In this document: piece by piece, positions 51,901-61,800 of the stretch | Numbering within the stretch: position 1 is the first letter of the stretch | How the letters are laid out: each line of letters opens with the position of its first letter | DNA from: an uncultured Lachnospiraceae bacterium | Lineage (GTDB): Bacteria; Bacillota; Clostridia; Lachnospirales; Lachnospiraceae | Direction of reading: 5' to 3' | DNA: 64,000 nt | NCBI GenBank assembly: GCA_910584585.1 | Contig: CAJUBP010000013.1 | Location: forward strand, 1,593-65,592 | Position numbers and translations under genes: made by a program | The notes under the pieces: model-generated | What the model was told of the DNA's origin: nothing | What the model saw: only the letters and a program-made list of their open reading frames with translations | Database searches by the model: none

Positions 51901-53636
51901 ACCTTGGAGGCCCAGAATACGACATATTCTCCGGTTTGCTCATCGTAAAAGGCTTCCGGAGCCCAGGTGCACCCGGCGTCAATTTCTTTGCTGACAGTCA
52001 CCATCCGTTGGGCGCCCCAGTTGATTAAATCCTCAGATTCCCACACCATGATGGCCTGGCTTCCTGCTTTTTGAGCTGCGTCCCAGCCATTTCCAGCCGC
52101 TATCTGCAAGTCTGTGGCGATCATATAGAATTTATCGCCTTCTGCTGATCTGATAATATAGGGATCTCTCAGCCCCTCTTCTCCCATGGAAGAAGACAAC
52201 ACCGGCGCGGCATTGTTCAGCTCGCCCCAGTTCAGGCCGTCTCTGCTGGCGGCAAAAAATATCTGTTCCTGCTTTTGCCCGTCTGCTTCTTTCCCATCTC
52301 CGATAAAATAAGCAAACAAATAGTCTGTCTTTTCTTTTTCCTCAGGTTTTGCTTTGACAGTTACTTCAATTTCTTTTTTCTTCTCGCTGCCGCCCTGCTG
52401 CAAAGTGGCAGTTAATGTGACTTTCGTATCTTCTGCCTGTCTGTGCACCACTCCCGCCGGCGTGCTGTCATAGCCGGAGTTTTTCACTTCTTTTGTGCTG
52501 ATGACTGCTTCATTGGAAGATTCCCAGGTAATCTTTGAACCGTTTTCGCCTACTGTGGGAAGAGTGATGCTGCCTTTGATACTATCAGCATTCCGGATTG
52601 TTAACGCATCGTAATCCATTTGAAGAATGCTTTTTAACTGCAGGGAAAACTCCTTAACCGCTTTCGCCGTTCCTTTTTGCGCTGTCGCCGTCAATGTAAC
52701 GGCTGCGTCACTGGAGGAATCCGCTATCTTCGCCACGCACTTCCCATTTTCCGTTACAACTTTTACTGCCGCGTCGCTTGACGTCCATGTTATCTCAGTG
52801 CCGCATATGCCGGTTGTCGGCAATTCCAAATCACTGCTCAATACATCTGGGATGGCAATATCCGCAATGGACTGATCGGCAGCTTCCTGTTCTGATAGAG
52901 CAGTAATGGAAAGGGTCGGGGCATTTTCCCCTGTGGAACTTACTTCAAATCCTGATAAAACCGTCTGCAAACGGAATATCACATAGGGATCTTTGTTCTT
53001 TATCCCCTGCTTTACCCATTCTGTTACATCAAACGTCATTTTCCCTGTATCTGTTTTAGACATCATTTCGTTACTAAACACAGTTGCATTCTTTGAATAA
53101 TCATTATTTATAGCTGGATAAACAGAACCTTGCGCATCACTCGTGTCATTTTCCATACTCTCATATTTCGAAGCATCCACAAAAAACAATCCTGCTTTGG
53201 TTTTTGCCGAATTCAGATTACCATTTACGGAAGCCACATTAATCGTGACTGTGGCATTGAGAATCAATTCCGAGTCTTTGGCTTCTTCTTTTAAATAGTC
53301 TTCTGGCAACGGAAATGCCATACCGCCTACCCTGGCAGAGCCAAGAGGACTGGCACCATCAGTTCCCGGATTTTCCGCTGTTTCCCCGGATATATAGGCA
53401 GCCGCAATATTTGACCCATCTGAACTTGGCTTTCCTGTTATTGCAATCACATAATTACCAGCTGCTCCATTTTGATTTCCTGATGCCACAAACTTGGCGC
53501 ACGGAATCTCTTCCGTTGTCCCTGCCGCTTTTCCATTCTCCCCTGCAGCGGCCACAGTTATAGAAGATGGGATCAGCGTCATCACCATTGCCAGCGCCAT
53601 AACAACTGCCAAACACCGCTTCCAATATTTTTTCAT
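48903..53636 (-). CDS. Giant secreted GH43 glycanase with Ig-like repeats
   Basis: 1577 residues. The signal peptide is 1-31 (LAVVMALAMVMTL...VAAAG). A beta-rich domain of unknown type (about 45-245) is followed by two atrophied Ig-like domains (about 250-430, with ITWTSSDAAV and ITWESSNEAV). The GH43 propeller is at about 440-760, with the acidic residues in GLRDPYIIR, SVIDTTVVRDDDG and KWREGPCSF. A Big_4-like linker, a CBM-like domain (about 860-1030, KEWWNTNRPMKFFVKY) and about five Big_2-type Ig repeats (VTLNKTSL, VTLNKTEL, ITLNKKEL and so on) follow, interrupted by a TETKPETKPGTSTEPE linker. The C-terminus is lysine-rich without LPXTG. It ends the four-gene operon. The substrate is probably an arabinan- or galactan-like side chain. 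Confidence 0.9.
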   Translation of the reverse strand: MKKYWKRCLAVVMALAMVMTLIPSSITVAAAGENGKAAGTTEEIPCAKFVASGNQNGAAGNYVIAITGKPSSDGSNIAAAYISGETAENPGTDGASPLGSARVGGMAFPLPEDYLKEEAKDSELILNATVTINVASVNGNLNSAKTKAGLFFVDASKYESMENDTSDAQGSVYPAINNDYSKNATVFSNEMMSKTDTGKMTFDVTEWVKQGIKNKDPYVIFRLQTVLSGFEVSSTGENAPTLSITALSEQEAADQSIADIAIPDVLSSDLELPTTGICGTEITWTSSDAAVKVVTENGKCVAKIADSSSDAAVTLTATAQKGTAKAVKEFSLQLKSILQMDYDALTIRNADSIKGSITLPTVGENGSKITWESSNEAVISTKEVKNSGYDSTPAGVVHRQAEDTKVTLTATLQQGGSEKKKEIEVTVKAKPEEKEKTDYLFAYFIGDGKEADGQKQEQIFFAASRDGLNWGELNNAAPVLSSSMGEEGLRDPYIIRSAEGDKFYMIATDLQIAAGNGWDAAQKAGSQAIMVWESEDLINWGAQRMVTVSKEIDAGCTWAPEAFYDEQTGEYVVFWASKVKGKNYDKQRVYYCKTRDFYTFTKPKLWIEKSFSVIDTTVVRDDDGTYYRFTKNENNDEKYIFMEKSNSLLKGWTSVPSATLQAEKWREGPCSFKFSSEDIAAAGGKWAVLLDDFGGVGYYPMVTDDFMSAEFTKLTTANLPKVKKPRHGTVLNVTSEEYERLVEHYGATPFLTSDSVPDLVGVGYELPSKAELNYAGEIMQAEIAWSKTKLENVGKETVTGTISGTGKTNLDGKTVSKEIEVVSASENAIYFIDSGVGEWNENQKKSSTYQAVGRLAELRNTVPDQRYEEGVKGSWGYVDDQDVDGTNLGIHSNASTSIYENGWYAKSGKNCEYIFPLENGSYTATGYFKEWWNTNRPMKFFVKYTKDDGTEVTSSEQNVSIKGTDEKTASVSFTVEDISGTTPVHVLTEKTGTADPVIAGLSIEKVLTDDEKAKAEAASAALEEVTLSSDAELTLQPGETADISLTYPSGYEAAVEAANYKSSVTYVSNNTRAAEVDADGKITAKAAGTARITAKVAISSKLSKSFTVDVAVSGKPVEQVTLNKTSLNIKTIGSTAKLKATVTPADAADRVITWTSSNESIASVSGGIVTAQKEGTATITASAANGQKAECSVTVGEIIQTDPKPVESVTLNKTELTLEIGGSETLEATVLPAEAEQAVSWTSNKEETASVDENGKVTALQEGEAVITVTAGDKTAVCTVTVLPKKGEEEEPKGDAAITLNKKELSLKVGESEVLTAAVTGQDLVTPDEAQRKISWESSAPEIAAVDETGKVTALKEGNAIITAQMGEAKDSCNVTVSPKAAGDSGTETKPETKPGTSTEPEVTPKPDIPAAPSKVQVEKVKLNKTKLTLGVKEKFTLKASVMPKNASDKKITWKVSRKGIISLTSKGVVTAKKRGTVKVTAAAGGRKASCTITVKKAPSKIRLNKTKITLKKGKTFKIKVKLPRNTASNKITYASNHKSVASVSAKGVIKARKKGRAVITAKTFNKKTAKITVTVK

Positions 53637-53674
53637 ACAATGACCTCCCTTTTACAGTTTGGGCACGAAAGCGT

Positions 53675-54994
53675 CTAGTCCTGCAACGCTTCCAGTGCAG
53701 CCTGTTCCAATACATCTTTTTTCCATTTCACTTCCGCTTCCTGTACGTTTTTCTCAATTTCCTCCCTGGCCATCCGGCTTCGGACTTCATTTTCCAGCGA
53801 GCCTTTTACTTCTTCGAAAGGCTTTACCGCCTGCTCTTCCCTTTGCAGGCAGCACATCACCATCCAGCGCTCTCCGATTTGGAAAGGTTCGCACACCTGG
53901 CCTTCCTGCATGGAAGAGGCTGTCAGCCAGCGCTGCATATACGCGCCGGTTTTTCCCTCTTCCATATTCAGGGAAGACATCTCAATCTCATAAAACGCCG
54001 CGTCCGGAAATTTGCCGGAAAATCTTTCCTGGAGCGATTCTTCCCCTCTCCCTGATTCACTGCCGGCCGATTCCTCCGACAAATCCTCTGCAGTCTGGCC
54101 GGACGTTTCCCCCGACAGCTCCTCTACAGTCTGGCCGGACGTTTCCCCCGACAGCTCCTCTGCAGTCTGGCCGGACGTTTCCCCCGACAGCTCCTCTGCA
54201 GTCTGGCCGGCTGACTTTTCCGGCAGATCCTCCGCAGCCTGGCCGAACGTTTCCTTCAACAGTTCTTCTGCTATCTGGCTGGCCAGTTCCGGATCTTCTG
54301 TCTCCGCGGCCAGCACCCGGACAGATATCTCACTGGTATACTGTTCTGAATTTTCCTGATAAATTTCCTTTAGTTCCGCTTCCGTCACCTGATATTGTTT
54401 TTTCAGATACTCCGTCAGCTGAGATTCTGCCGCCGTAAAGGCATAAGCGTAATAATCTTCTAGCCGCTGAAGATTAAGAGCGCCGGCTGTCTTGCCGGCA
54501 GCCTCTCCTGATTCCTTATTCGTATTGCCTGTTTTTGCCTGTTCTAAAATAGACATAAAGTCTGTTTCCTGCGAAATCCCAGCTTCTTTGGCAAGTTTTG
54601 CCACCACTTTTTTGTAAACCAAATCCTCCCGCACCTGTTCCATCAGCTGATCCAGGGGCCTCCCTTCCCCTGAATCAACTGTCCAGAAATCTTTTTGGTT
54701 GGCCTCTTCTGTGGTGTACTGTCCTTTGATTCCCGCGTCATAATTTTTAATCGTCATCTGATATTCTGCTTTTGCCACTGGCTGCCCAGCAATTTCCATG
54801 ACTGTTTCGCCTGCCGCCTTATCGGCGTCTTTTGTGAGCGCTTTTTCAAATCCTGCTTCATCAGCCTGAGACTGCTCCAGTGATTCCGCTGACGGTCCGC
54901 TGTTCTTACCGCAGCCGGAAACCCCGACGCCAAAGGCAACTGCCAGACACAGGCATATCATTCCTGCCGTTCTCCTGCCTCTTTCTTTTTTCAT
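53675..54994 (-). CDS. Parvulin-like foldase lipoprotein interrupted by 12-residue repeats
   Basis: About 439 residues from the second ATG (MKKERGRR), giving a normal lipoprotein signal ending in the lipobox GVSGCGKN. A SurA/PrsA-like N-domain (about 60-215) is followed by a degenerate parvulin-like region: the first strand SVRVLAAETED and the end EGQVCEPFQIGERWMVMCCL are recognisable, but the central loop is replaced by five 12-residue repeats (SGQTAEELSGET type). The usual active-site histidines are absent, so chaperoning is more likely than isomerase activity. It lies between two giant secreted glycanases and probably assists their folding at the membrane surface. Confidence 0.8.
   Translation of the reverse strand: MKKERGRRTAGMICLCLAVAFGVGVSGCGKNSGPSAESLEQSQADEAGFEKALTKDADKAAGETVMEIAGQPVAKAEYQMTIKNYDAGIKGQYTTEEANQKDFWTVDSGEGRPLDQLMEQVREDLVYKKVVAKLAKEAGISQETDFMSILEQAKTGNTNKESGEAAGKTAGALNLQRLEDYYAYAFTAAESQLTEYLKKQYQVTEAELKEIYQENSEQYTSEISVRVLAAETEDPELASQIAEELLKETFGQAAEDLPEKSAGQTAEELSGETSGQTAEELSGETSGQTVEELSGETSGQTAEDLSEESAGSESGRGEESLQERFSGKFPDAAFYEIEMSSLNMEEGKTGAYMQRWLTASSMQEGQVCEPFQIGERWMVMCCLQREEQAVKPFEEVKGSLENEVRSRMAREEIEKNVQEAEVKWKKDVLEQAALEALQD
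54084..54263. repeat. Five tandem 36-bp repeats inside the foldase gene
   Basis: Units start at 54084, 54120, 54156, 54192 and 54228. The first three are almost identical; the last two have diverged. Each encodes 12 residues of the type SGQTAEELSGET. The 36-bp period keeps the frame, so copy number can vary without breaking the gene. It is coding DNA, not CRISPR. Confidence 0.9.
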
Positions 54995-55064
54995 AGCCTT
55001 ACCATTTTCTGCCGCCGGCATTTCTCTGCCGGTTAGAAACGGAAATCATATCTGCCGGTTTCCG

Positions 55065-58000
55065 CTATTTTATTTTCTTGCTTCCTTTTACCGCGCTCCA
55101 CTTGCCGTAAATCTTTTTGGATTTCTTCACAGTCTTGTAGGCCCGCACCTGCACGTAATATTTCCGTCCCTTTTTCAGCTTGCGGATGGTTGTGCTCTTT
55201 GTATCAGAAGAAGTCGGTTTCTTGACCGTACTCGTGTTGTTTCCAGCCGATGAAGATGGGTTTTGAACGGCAGCTGCGCTCTTTTTCTTCGGCAAAACCA
55301 CTTTTTTCACTCCGGATTTGAATTTTTTATCTGTACTGTATCGGATTTCATACCCGGTCACTCCGGCTTCTTTCTTCCAGGTCACCTTCATTCTTTTTCC
55401 TGACAAAGCTTTCACGCTTTTCACAGACACTTTTTTGGGGCTGACCCTTAATGTAATTTTGACAGTTTCTGCCTTATAAGTGGATGTCTCAGACAATTTA
55501 ATGGTAATCGTACAGGTTCCGCTTCTCTTGATGGTCACTTTCCCGTCTTTGACCGACGCCACCTTCTGATCAGAGCTCTGATAGCTCAAAGAACCGTCGC
55601 CTTCTGTCACCTCAACTTTCAGATTAAAAGGTTTGCTGCCGTTTACTTTTTTATAAGAGGCCTGATATTGGATTTTCTGCTCTTTTTTCCTGACAGGCTG
55701 TTCCTCTGTTTTGTTCTTATCTGGCTCTGGGATGTCCGAAACGGTAATTTCTTTCAATGCGTCCCTGGCTTCTGCCAGTTTCACTCGGGCATTGTCCACT
55801 TCCTCCTGCAGGGCGTCCGCATAATCCAGCACATCCTTTGCGTGATTTAAGGCCTCCTGGAATGCCGGCCAGCCATTTGCTTCATAACTGCCCTGTTTCT
55901 TTGTCAGACACAATTCGTACAATGCTTTCAGGGCATATTTGTTTCCTCTTTTTTTCAGACCCTGCAGCGCCGCCTGCAATTCAGACACCCGCCGATTAAT
56001 TTCTTCCTGCCCCAGTGTGATGTCAAGCTGAGCCAATTTCGCCGGCGCAAGGGCGTCGCAGTATGCTTTCCATGAATCGGCCGTATAGGCGGATTCCTCT
56101 TCCTCCGGAGTCTGAGCAAGAATTTCTTCCAAAGCCGCGCGGTCTATGGCCGGAAGCTCCACCTCCACCTGTTTGGGATAAAGAGCGGCGTCATCCAGAT
56201 ACACGGGCCCGTTTGTATTCTCAAGATTGATGCTCAGGCTGACTTTGTCATATTCTCCGGTTGTAAATTCCATTTGGAACTGCTGCCATCCCTCTTCTGG
56301 TTCTCCCACGGATATCCGGTTCAGAGACTGGTTATTTAAAAGAATATCCTCGCTGCCGGTCACATTGTGATGATGCTTCGCTTCCAGTTTGATATCAGAG
56401 GAACTCTCTTCCCCTGCAAATATAAAGCCCTCAAAAACATAATCTGTTCCAGGCTGCACCGGCACATTTCCCATCTCAGAAGATCCTGCCGCTTCCCCTT
56501 CCGCCAATGCCACCTTCAGGCTACTGTGGCTTCCTGCATGGCTCTGTTCCGTTGATATTTCCGCTGTGCTTTTCCATGCGCCCCAATCTGTGGTGCTGGT
56601 CTCAAACCCTGCATTGTCTCTGAGTTCATCTCCCGCGTTCTTAAGCACATCATCCTCTTTCGGCGAACCGGGCCGGACAGAAGCCGCCAGCTTCAAAGCC
56701 GCAACTGCTTCTTTCAAACGGGTCTCCGCCAAATCTACGGTTTCCTGCCCCGCAGTTTCATCCAGAAGTGTTTTCTGCGCCTTTTCCAAAGCCTGCTGCA
56801 GATTTCTCCAGGTATCTGCTGTAAAATCCGCCTCCTGATAGCCGGCCGCAAGATCCGCTATCTCCTGGAGCCTGGTTTTATCCGCCTGTTTCTCGGACAG
56901 TTCCCCTTGATACTGGAACGCCCCGATATCAATTTTTCTTGCTTCTTCCTCCTTCGGCACCGAATCTCCGCTGTAATCCTGGTATTCCAGCGTAATATGG
57001 CTGGTTACCGGATCTGTCTCATCCCGCACCTCATCAAAAGTTTCCTCTGGAACCGGAAGATATCCCCGCCCCGCGTTCATGCAGGGCGAACCATCCTGCA
57101 GCTTAAAGCCATTCACAGAACCTATGGTCACTTTGGCCCCCTCCGCCGTCTCGTCAAAGGTTCCGGCAGAATAATCCAGCACATTTTCAAATCCCGGATT
57201 TGCCGCGATCACGTTTCCGTCTTCTTCCATGGGATATACCTCTTTGGAACTTCCCCAGACACAGTTGCTGTCATAGCGGACGCCTTCATGGTTCGCGAAT
57301 AACACGCTGTCGCCGCAGAATATATTATTATAAATATCCGTTCCGCTGGTCTGGCCTTTCTGCCCCTCAGAAATCCAGCTTCCCTGTTCCACTGCCCGGA
57401 CTTCATATCCGGTATCCCAGTACATGGTATTGTTATGCACCTGGTTGCCGATGCTTCCGTCTTCTCCCAGGTGGATGATACGGCTGCCGTCAAACAAGCC
57501 GTCATTGACGCTGACATTATACCGGACAACGGAATTCACGGTATAGTAAGGCCCCGGACACGCCATCCAGAAACCGCCCTTATTGTCATGGCTGTAATTG
57601 TACTGATACATCACATTTTGGTTGCCGTAATCACAGTCAAACGCCATGCCGTCCTGAGTGCTTTCCGTATATCCCGCTTCGTTGTACTGCATGGTCACAT
57701 TGTTGCAGTCCCACATCCAAATTGCCGCATGGGCCGGATTTCTGGCATAGTACCAGTCCTCACTGGCGCTCTTTGTCACAAGATTGCGTTCTGCTGTGCC
57801 GCCGTCCGCATTGATGACCACAATTCCGTCGCCTGCCACATCATTGACATAATTATCCGCTACATACACGTTGGGCCATCCAACCCATTTCAGACTTCCT
57901 GCCTGCTGGCTGCCGGCGCCTCCCACCAGCTTGCGGGCCGCCCAGCAGCTCTCCATATAGATTGCTTCGTGGCAGACCTTTTCCACTTTATTTCCTGTAA

Positions 58001-58811
58001 TTTTTAAATCTGTATAATAGGATTCTGTTTCTCCTCCGGTCACCAGAACCATAATTCCGCCAGAGCCTTTTTTATCTCCCTCTGTTCCGTTTTGGGACAT
58101 ATAACCGTTTACATCATGGACATAATTGTCTTTCACAGCGATGCCCGGCAGGTTGCCTGCGTCGTGGTTTTCCACCAGAATACCCGTCAGCATATATTTA
58201 CTCTGATCATAGAGAACCGGCCGGCTTGTCTCGCTGCCGTCTCTGTCCTTATTTTTCTTGCCTGTCTCATTCATCAAATCACTGCTGTCTGATTCCCAAT
58301 TCGTCACTTCCAGATTCTGGACTGTGAGATATTTGGAATTCTGGATGTGGACAGCCGCCACATCCTCCTTCCTCAAATCTGCCCGATTGGGTTCCGTGTC
58401 CAGCCAGACGCTGCCCTGTCCGTTGATCACAGGATCTTCTCCTTCTCCGTAACGCCCCAGAACCACAGGATTTTCCTCTGTCCCTTCCGCGCCGACAATC
58501 ATCAGCTTTTCTCCATTCCAGGTACAGCCTGCCTTTAACAGCACTTTATCTCCTGCTTTCAGTCTCAGCGTTTTCAATTTCTTAAAGGTCTGCCAGGCTG
58601 TTTCCGGCGACTTGCCGTCATTTCCCCGATCTTTTCCGTTCTCCGCGTCAACATAGTAGGTGACCGGCTCTGATGCAGTTTTTACCGTTTCTTCCATTTC
58701 CCCTGGGTTTTCGGCCTGTAGGGTTACGGGCGCGGCACACAGCATACTGCCTGCCGCCAGGGCTGCTGCCAGAGTAAGGGAAAGTCCTGATTTCCATTTT
58801 TTCTTCCTCAT
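55065..58811 (-). CDS. Secreted right-handed beta-helix protein with CBM and FIVAR domains
   Basis: About 1248 residues; the start MRKKKWKSG follows GGGAGG, and an in-frame ATG ten codons earlier lies inside that site. Signal peptide (about 1-33), then a parallel beta-helix typical of polysaccharide lyases or glycan-cleaving helices (about 45-640), starting YYVDAENGKDRGNDGKSPE and with repeated turns such as VQNLEVTNW and NNVTMQYNEAG. After that: a FIVAR-like helical bundle (about 645-710), a CenC-like CBM (about 725-885, DNAGFETSTTDWGAW), two more FIVAR-like bundles (about 890-1050), an Ig-like repeat and a fibronectin III-like lysine-rich end. No catalytic residues can be assigned, so whether it is a lyase or a hydrolase is open. 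Confidence 0.85.
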   Translation of the reverse strand: MRKKKWKSGLSLTLAAALAAGSMLCAAPVTLQAENPGEMEETVKTASEPVTYYVDAENGKDRGNDGKSPETAWQTFKKLKTLRLKAGDKVLLKAGCTWNGEKLMIVGAEGTEENPVVLGRYGEGEDPVINGQGSVWLDTEPNRADLRKEDVAAVHIQNSKYLTVQNLEVTNWESDSSDLMNETGKKNKDRDGSETSRPVLYDQSKYMLTGILVENHDAGNLPGIAVKDNYVHDVNGYMSQNGTEGDKKGSGGIMVLVTGGETESYYTDLKITGNKVEKVCHEAIYMESCWAARKLVGGAGSQQAGSLKWVGWPNVYVADNYVNDVAGDGIVVINADGGTAERNLVTKSASEDWYYARNPAHAAIWMWDCNNVTMQYNEAGYTESTQDGMAFDCDYGNQNVMYQYNYSHDNKGGFWMACPGPYYTVNSVVRYNVSVNDGLFDGSRIIHLGEDGSIGNQVHNNTMYWDTGYEVRAVEQGSWISEGQKGQTSGTDIYNNIFCGDSVLFANHEGVRYDSNCVWGSSKEVYPMEEDGNVIAANPGFENVLDYSAGTFDETAEGAKVTIGSVNGFKLQDGSPCMNAGRGYLPVPEETFDEVRDETDPVTSHITLEYQDYSGDSVPKEEEARKIDIGAFQYQGELSEKQADKTRLQEIADLAAGYQEADFTADTWRNLQQALEKAQKTLLDETAGQETVDLAETRLKEAVAALKLAASVRPGSPKEDDVLKNAGDELRDNAGFETSTTDWGAWKSTAEISTEQSHAGSHSSLKVALAEGEAAGSSEMGNVPVQPGTDYVFEGFIFAGEESSSDIKLEAKHHHNVTGSEDILLNNQSLNRISVGEPEEGWQQFQMEFTTGEYDKVSLSINLENTNGPVYLDDAALYPKQVEVELPAIDRAALEEILAQTPEEEESAYTADSWKAYCDALAPAKLAQLDITLGQEEINRRVSELQAALQGLKKRGNKYALKALYELCLTKKQGSYEANGWPAFQEALNHAKDVLDYADALQEEVDNARVKLAEARDALKEITVSDIPEPDKNKTEEQPVRKKEQKIQYQASYKKVNGSKPFNLKVEVTEGDGSLSYQSSDQKVASVKDGKVTIKRSGTCTITIKLSETSTYKAETVKITLRVSPKKVSVKSVKALSGKRMKVTWKKEAGVTGYEIRYSTDKKFKSGVKKVVLPKKKSAAAVQNPSSSAGNNTSTVKKPTSSDTKSTTIRKLKKGRKYYVQVRAYKTVKKSKKIYGKWSAVKGSKKIK

Positions 58812-58863
58812 ATCTTTTCCTCCCTGCATCTTAAATTCCATTCAGACATCTCATCTGCTTTTC

Positions 58864-61800
58864 TCATTTTTTGACCTTGCCGCTGACTTTTACATTGCTC
58901 CATTCACCGGTCAGGACCACCAGTTTTCCGTTCTGTTTCACTACTTTGTAAGCGCGCACGCGCACATAATATTTCTTGCCTGCCTGCAGCTTTTTAATGA
59001 CAGCGGAATTCTTCTTGCCTGTGGTTCTGAATGTTCTAATCCCGGATTTAAAGTCTTTTTTCAGGCTGCGCTGCACCTGAAAGCCAGTCACTTTTGCGTC
59101 TTTTTTCCATTTTACGGACAATTTTTTTCCTTTTACTGTTTTGACGCTGGTGAGGGACACTTTTTTCGGAACTACTTTTACCGTCACCTTTACTGTTTTG
59201 GCCTTGTAGCATCCTGTTGCGGAAGCTGTGATGGAAATTGTGCTGACTCCGATGTCTTTGACCGTCACTTTCCCCTGGCTGCTAACTGCCGCCACTTTCT
59301 TGTTGGAACTCTTATATTTCAGCGCCCCGTTCCCGGCAGTTACTCTGGCATTCAGGCTGAAAGGCTTCGCTCCATAGGTGATTTTGTATTCTTTGGTATA
59401 CTGGATCGTCTGACCTGCCTTTTGGTTCCCTTCTGTCAGAGAGCCTCCGGATTCCGTCTGATTCTCCGGTTTCTTCGTTTCTTCGTTCTTCGTTTCTTCG
59501 TTCTTTGATTCCAGAATCTCCTCCGCATCGCTCAAAGACTTCAGAACCCGTTCCACTTCTTTCTCTGTAATCTCTTTCTGTTCCAGAAGATTTCTGGCTT
59601 CTTTCAGCGCGTCTGCGTATATCTTCCAGCTTTCCGCCGTATATTTGGATTTCTCAGAATCCGGGATCAAATGCTCCGCAATCCCTTTCTCCAGCACTGT
59701 TTTATTTTCTACCAGCAGTGACAAAGCCCGTTCCAGTTCTTTCAATAATTCATCTGCTTCAGCCTGGGTAGCCGCAGGGTCATTTTTCAGGGAAATGATT
59801 TCTTTCTCCAGCTCCTGATAAAGATTCTGGAATTCTTTCCAGCTTGCTGACGTATAATCTTTCTTTTCCAGCTCCTTTGCCTTCTCCAACGCCTGTTCCA
59901 ACTGAGCCTTATCCGCCAGATCATCCCCGGCCTGGGAATTCTGCACAATGGCAATCCAGCTTAACACAGGATCGGAACTTCCGGTTTTGCTGATTCTCAC
60001 CGTTACCTTCCCCGGTTCTTTCAGACGGAATCTCAGCGCTTCCTGGTGATTATCATCGGTAGCCCCAAGGGTAAATTCCATAGACGCAAGTTCTGTCTCT
60101 CCTTCTTCTCCCTCTGTCAGCACTGCAATTTTTGTGCCTCTCGCCGTGTTCCACCATTCCTGATATCCGGTGGCCGCCGTGTAGGCGCCTGCTTCTAAGT
60201 CAAAGGAATACTCGATGTTCTTATCGCCTTTCGCATAATAGCCCTGTTCCCAGATATCGCTTCCGACGGATTTGATTCCTACATCCGTATCCATAATTCC
60301 TGCGAATCCTGCCTGAGTTTCCGGCGTATACGCCTGATCCGCCTTCTGATTTCTCAGCTTCTCGCCCACCAATTCCCGGACAGTCTCCAGATAAGCGGAT
60401 TCTTCCGCCCCGGAATCAAAGAAATAAATGGTCTTCTCGTTGACTATCGACACTGTATGGGTGAATTTCCTGGTACCTTTCTGACCTTCCTGCATGATTC
60501 CCGTCAGTTTAACGGTTCCCATTGCGTTCCAGGGAAGAGAATCCGGGAACTGCCAGGATACATCCACATCCTGAACTTCTCCGCTTTCGGATTTTATCTG
60601 AATTACATCAGGAAGCACGGTGCCAAGCTCTCCTGCTGTCTTGACCACTTTCGGAAGTTCTGTCACTATCTCGGCAATTCCTTTGTTGTTCAAATCCTCC
60701 AGCGTCCAGTCGGAATACCGCCGCAGCGCAATCTCTCCGTCCGCAATAAATTCCACCGGAAGCCATACGTAACGGGAATCTTTCAATGTGCCCGGACCGT
60801 TTTCCGGCACCTCGCTGTTCTTCCACCGATCTCCCATGTAGATAAACTTTCCGGCTGCCGCGTCCACCGGAAATACGCAGGTACTCTGGGTATGGTATGT
60901 AGTATTGCTCTCTTCATCCGTACAGGGATCCCCTACCATGGTCCACGGACCCATGGGATGGTCTGCCACTGCATAGCCTGCCCGATTGGGATTCCATCCG
61001 GTACATCCGGAGGTTATCATATAATATTTATTTCTGTACTTGAACATGGCCGGGCCTTCTCTGGATTCTCCCACAAAATTCCTGGTGAAGTCCACGCCTT
61101 CCACTGCTTTGCTGTTGTCCGGCTGCGCCACGTTGGTGTACTCTTCATTCAGCCTGGCAATATGCATTGTCTTATTTCCATCGGAAGAATACATCACATA
61201 TGCCGTTCCGTCGTCATCTTTAAAGAGGTTCATGTCCCGGACATGGCCGCCTACATCGCCGTCAAATCCATGATCGGCGCCCTCCTGGTAATTCAGTAAA
61301 TAGCTGCCCAATAATTTATAGGGTCCTGCCGGGCTGTCCGCAATGGCCACGCCTGCCTTCGCTTTGGCGTAATTGCCGCCGCCAGAGGAAAATGGATCCT
61401 GGCCGTCCGCATGGAACCAGATCACGTATTTTCCGGTTTTGTCATTGTAAAGCATCTTGGGCCGCTCAATCACGCACCCTTCATCGGAGGATTCCCCCTG
61501 CCAGATATCTGTAAAAATCCGTTTCCTATCCTCTTCTGTTTCCAGATCGCCGTAAAGATCAGTAAAATATTTATCAGTTAAAAATTCCTCATAAGTCTTA
61601 GCTGTTTTCAGCACAACGCCTTCATCATCCCAATTGTAGAGATCGTCGGAGGAATACATATGGATGCCGGGGCAGGGCCTGTAATCATTGGTCTTGTCTT
61701 CTCCGATCCAATACCATTTCTTCTTTCCATTTACCTCAAACTGCTGGATCTGTCCGCCATGGGCCTGGATCAGTTTTCCCTCAGTGTCATACATGGCGTC

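Noticed and set aside
54084..54263. Regular direct repeats considered as CRISPR
   Set aside because: The 36-bp units are contiguous without spacers and lie in a coding frame.
54012..54359. Plus-strand open frame with PDSSSAVWPDVS repeats opposite the foldase gene
   Set aside because: It is the antisense reading of the 36-bp repeats; it has no ribosome binding site, and the minus frame has a lipobox and family motifs.
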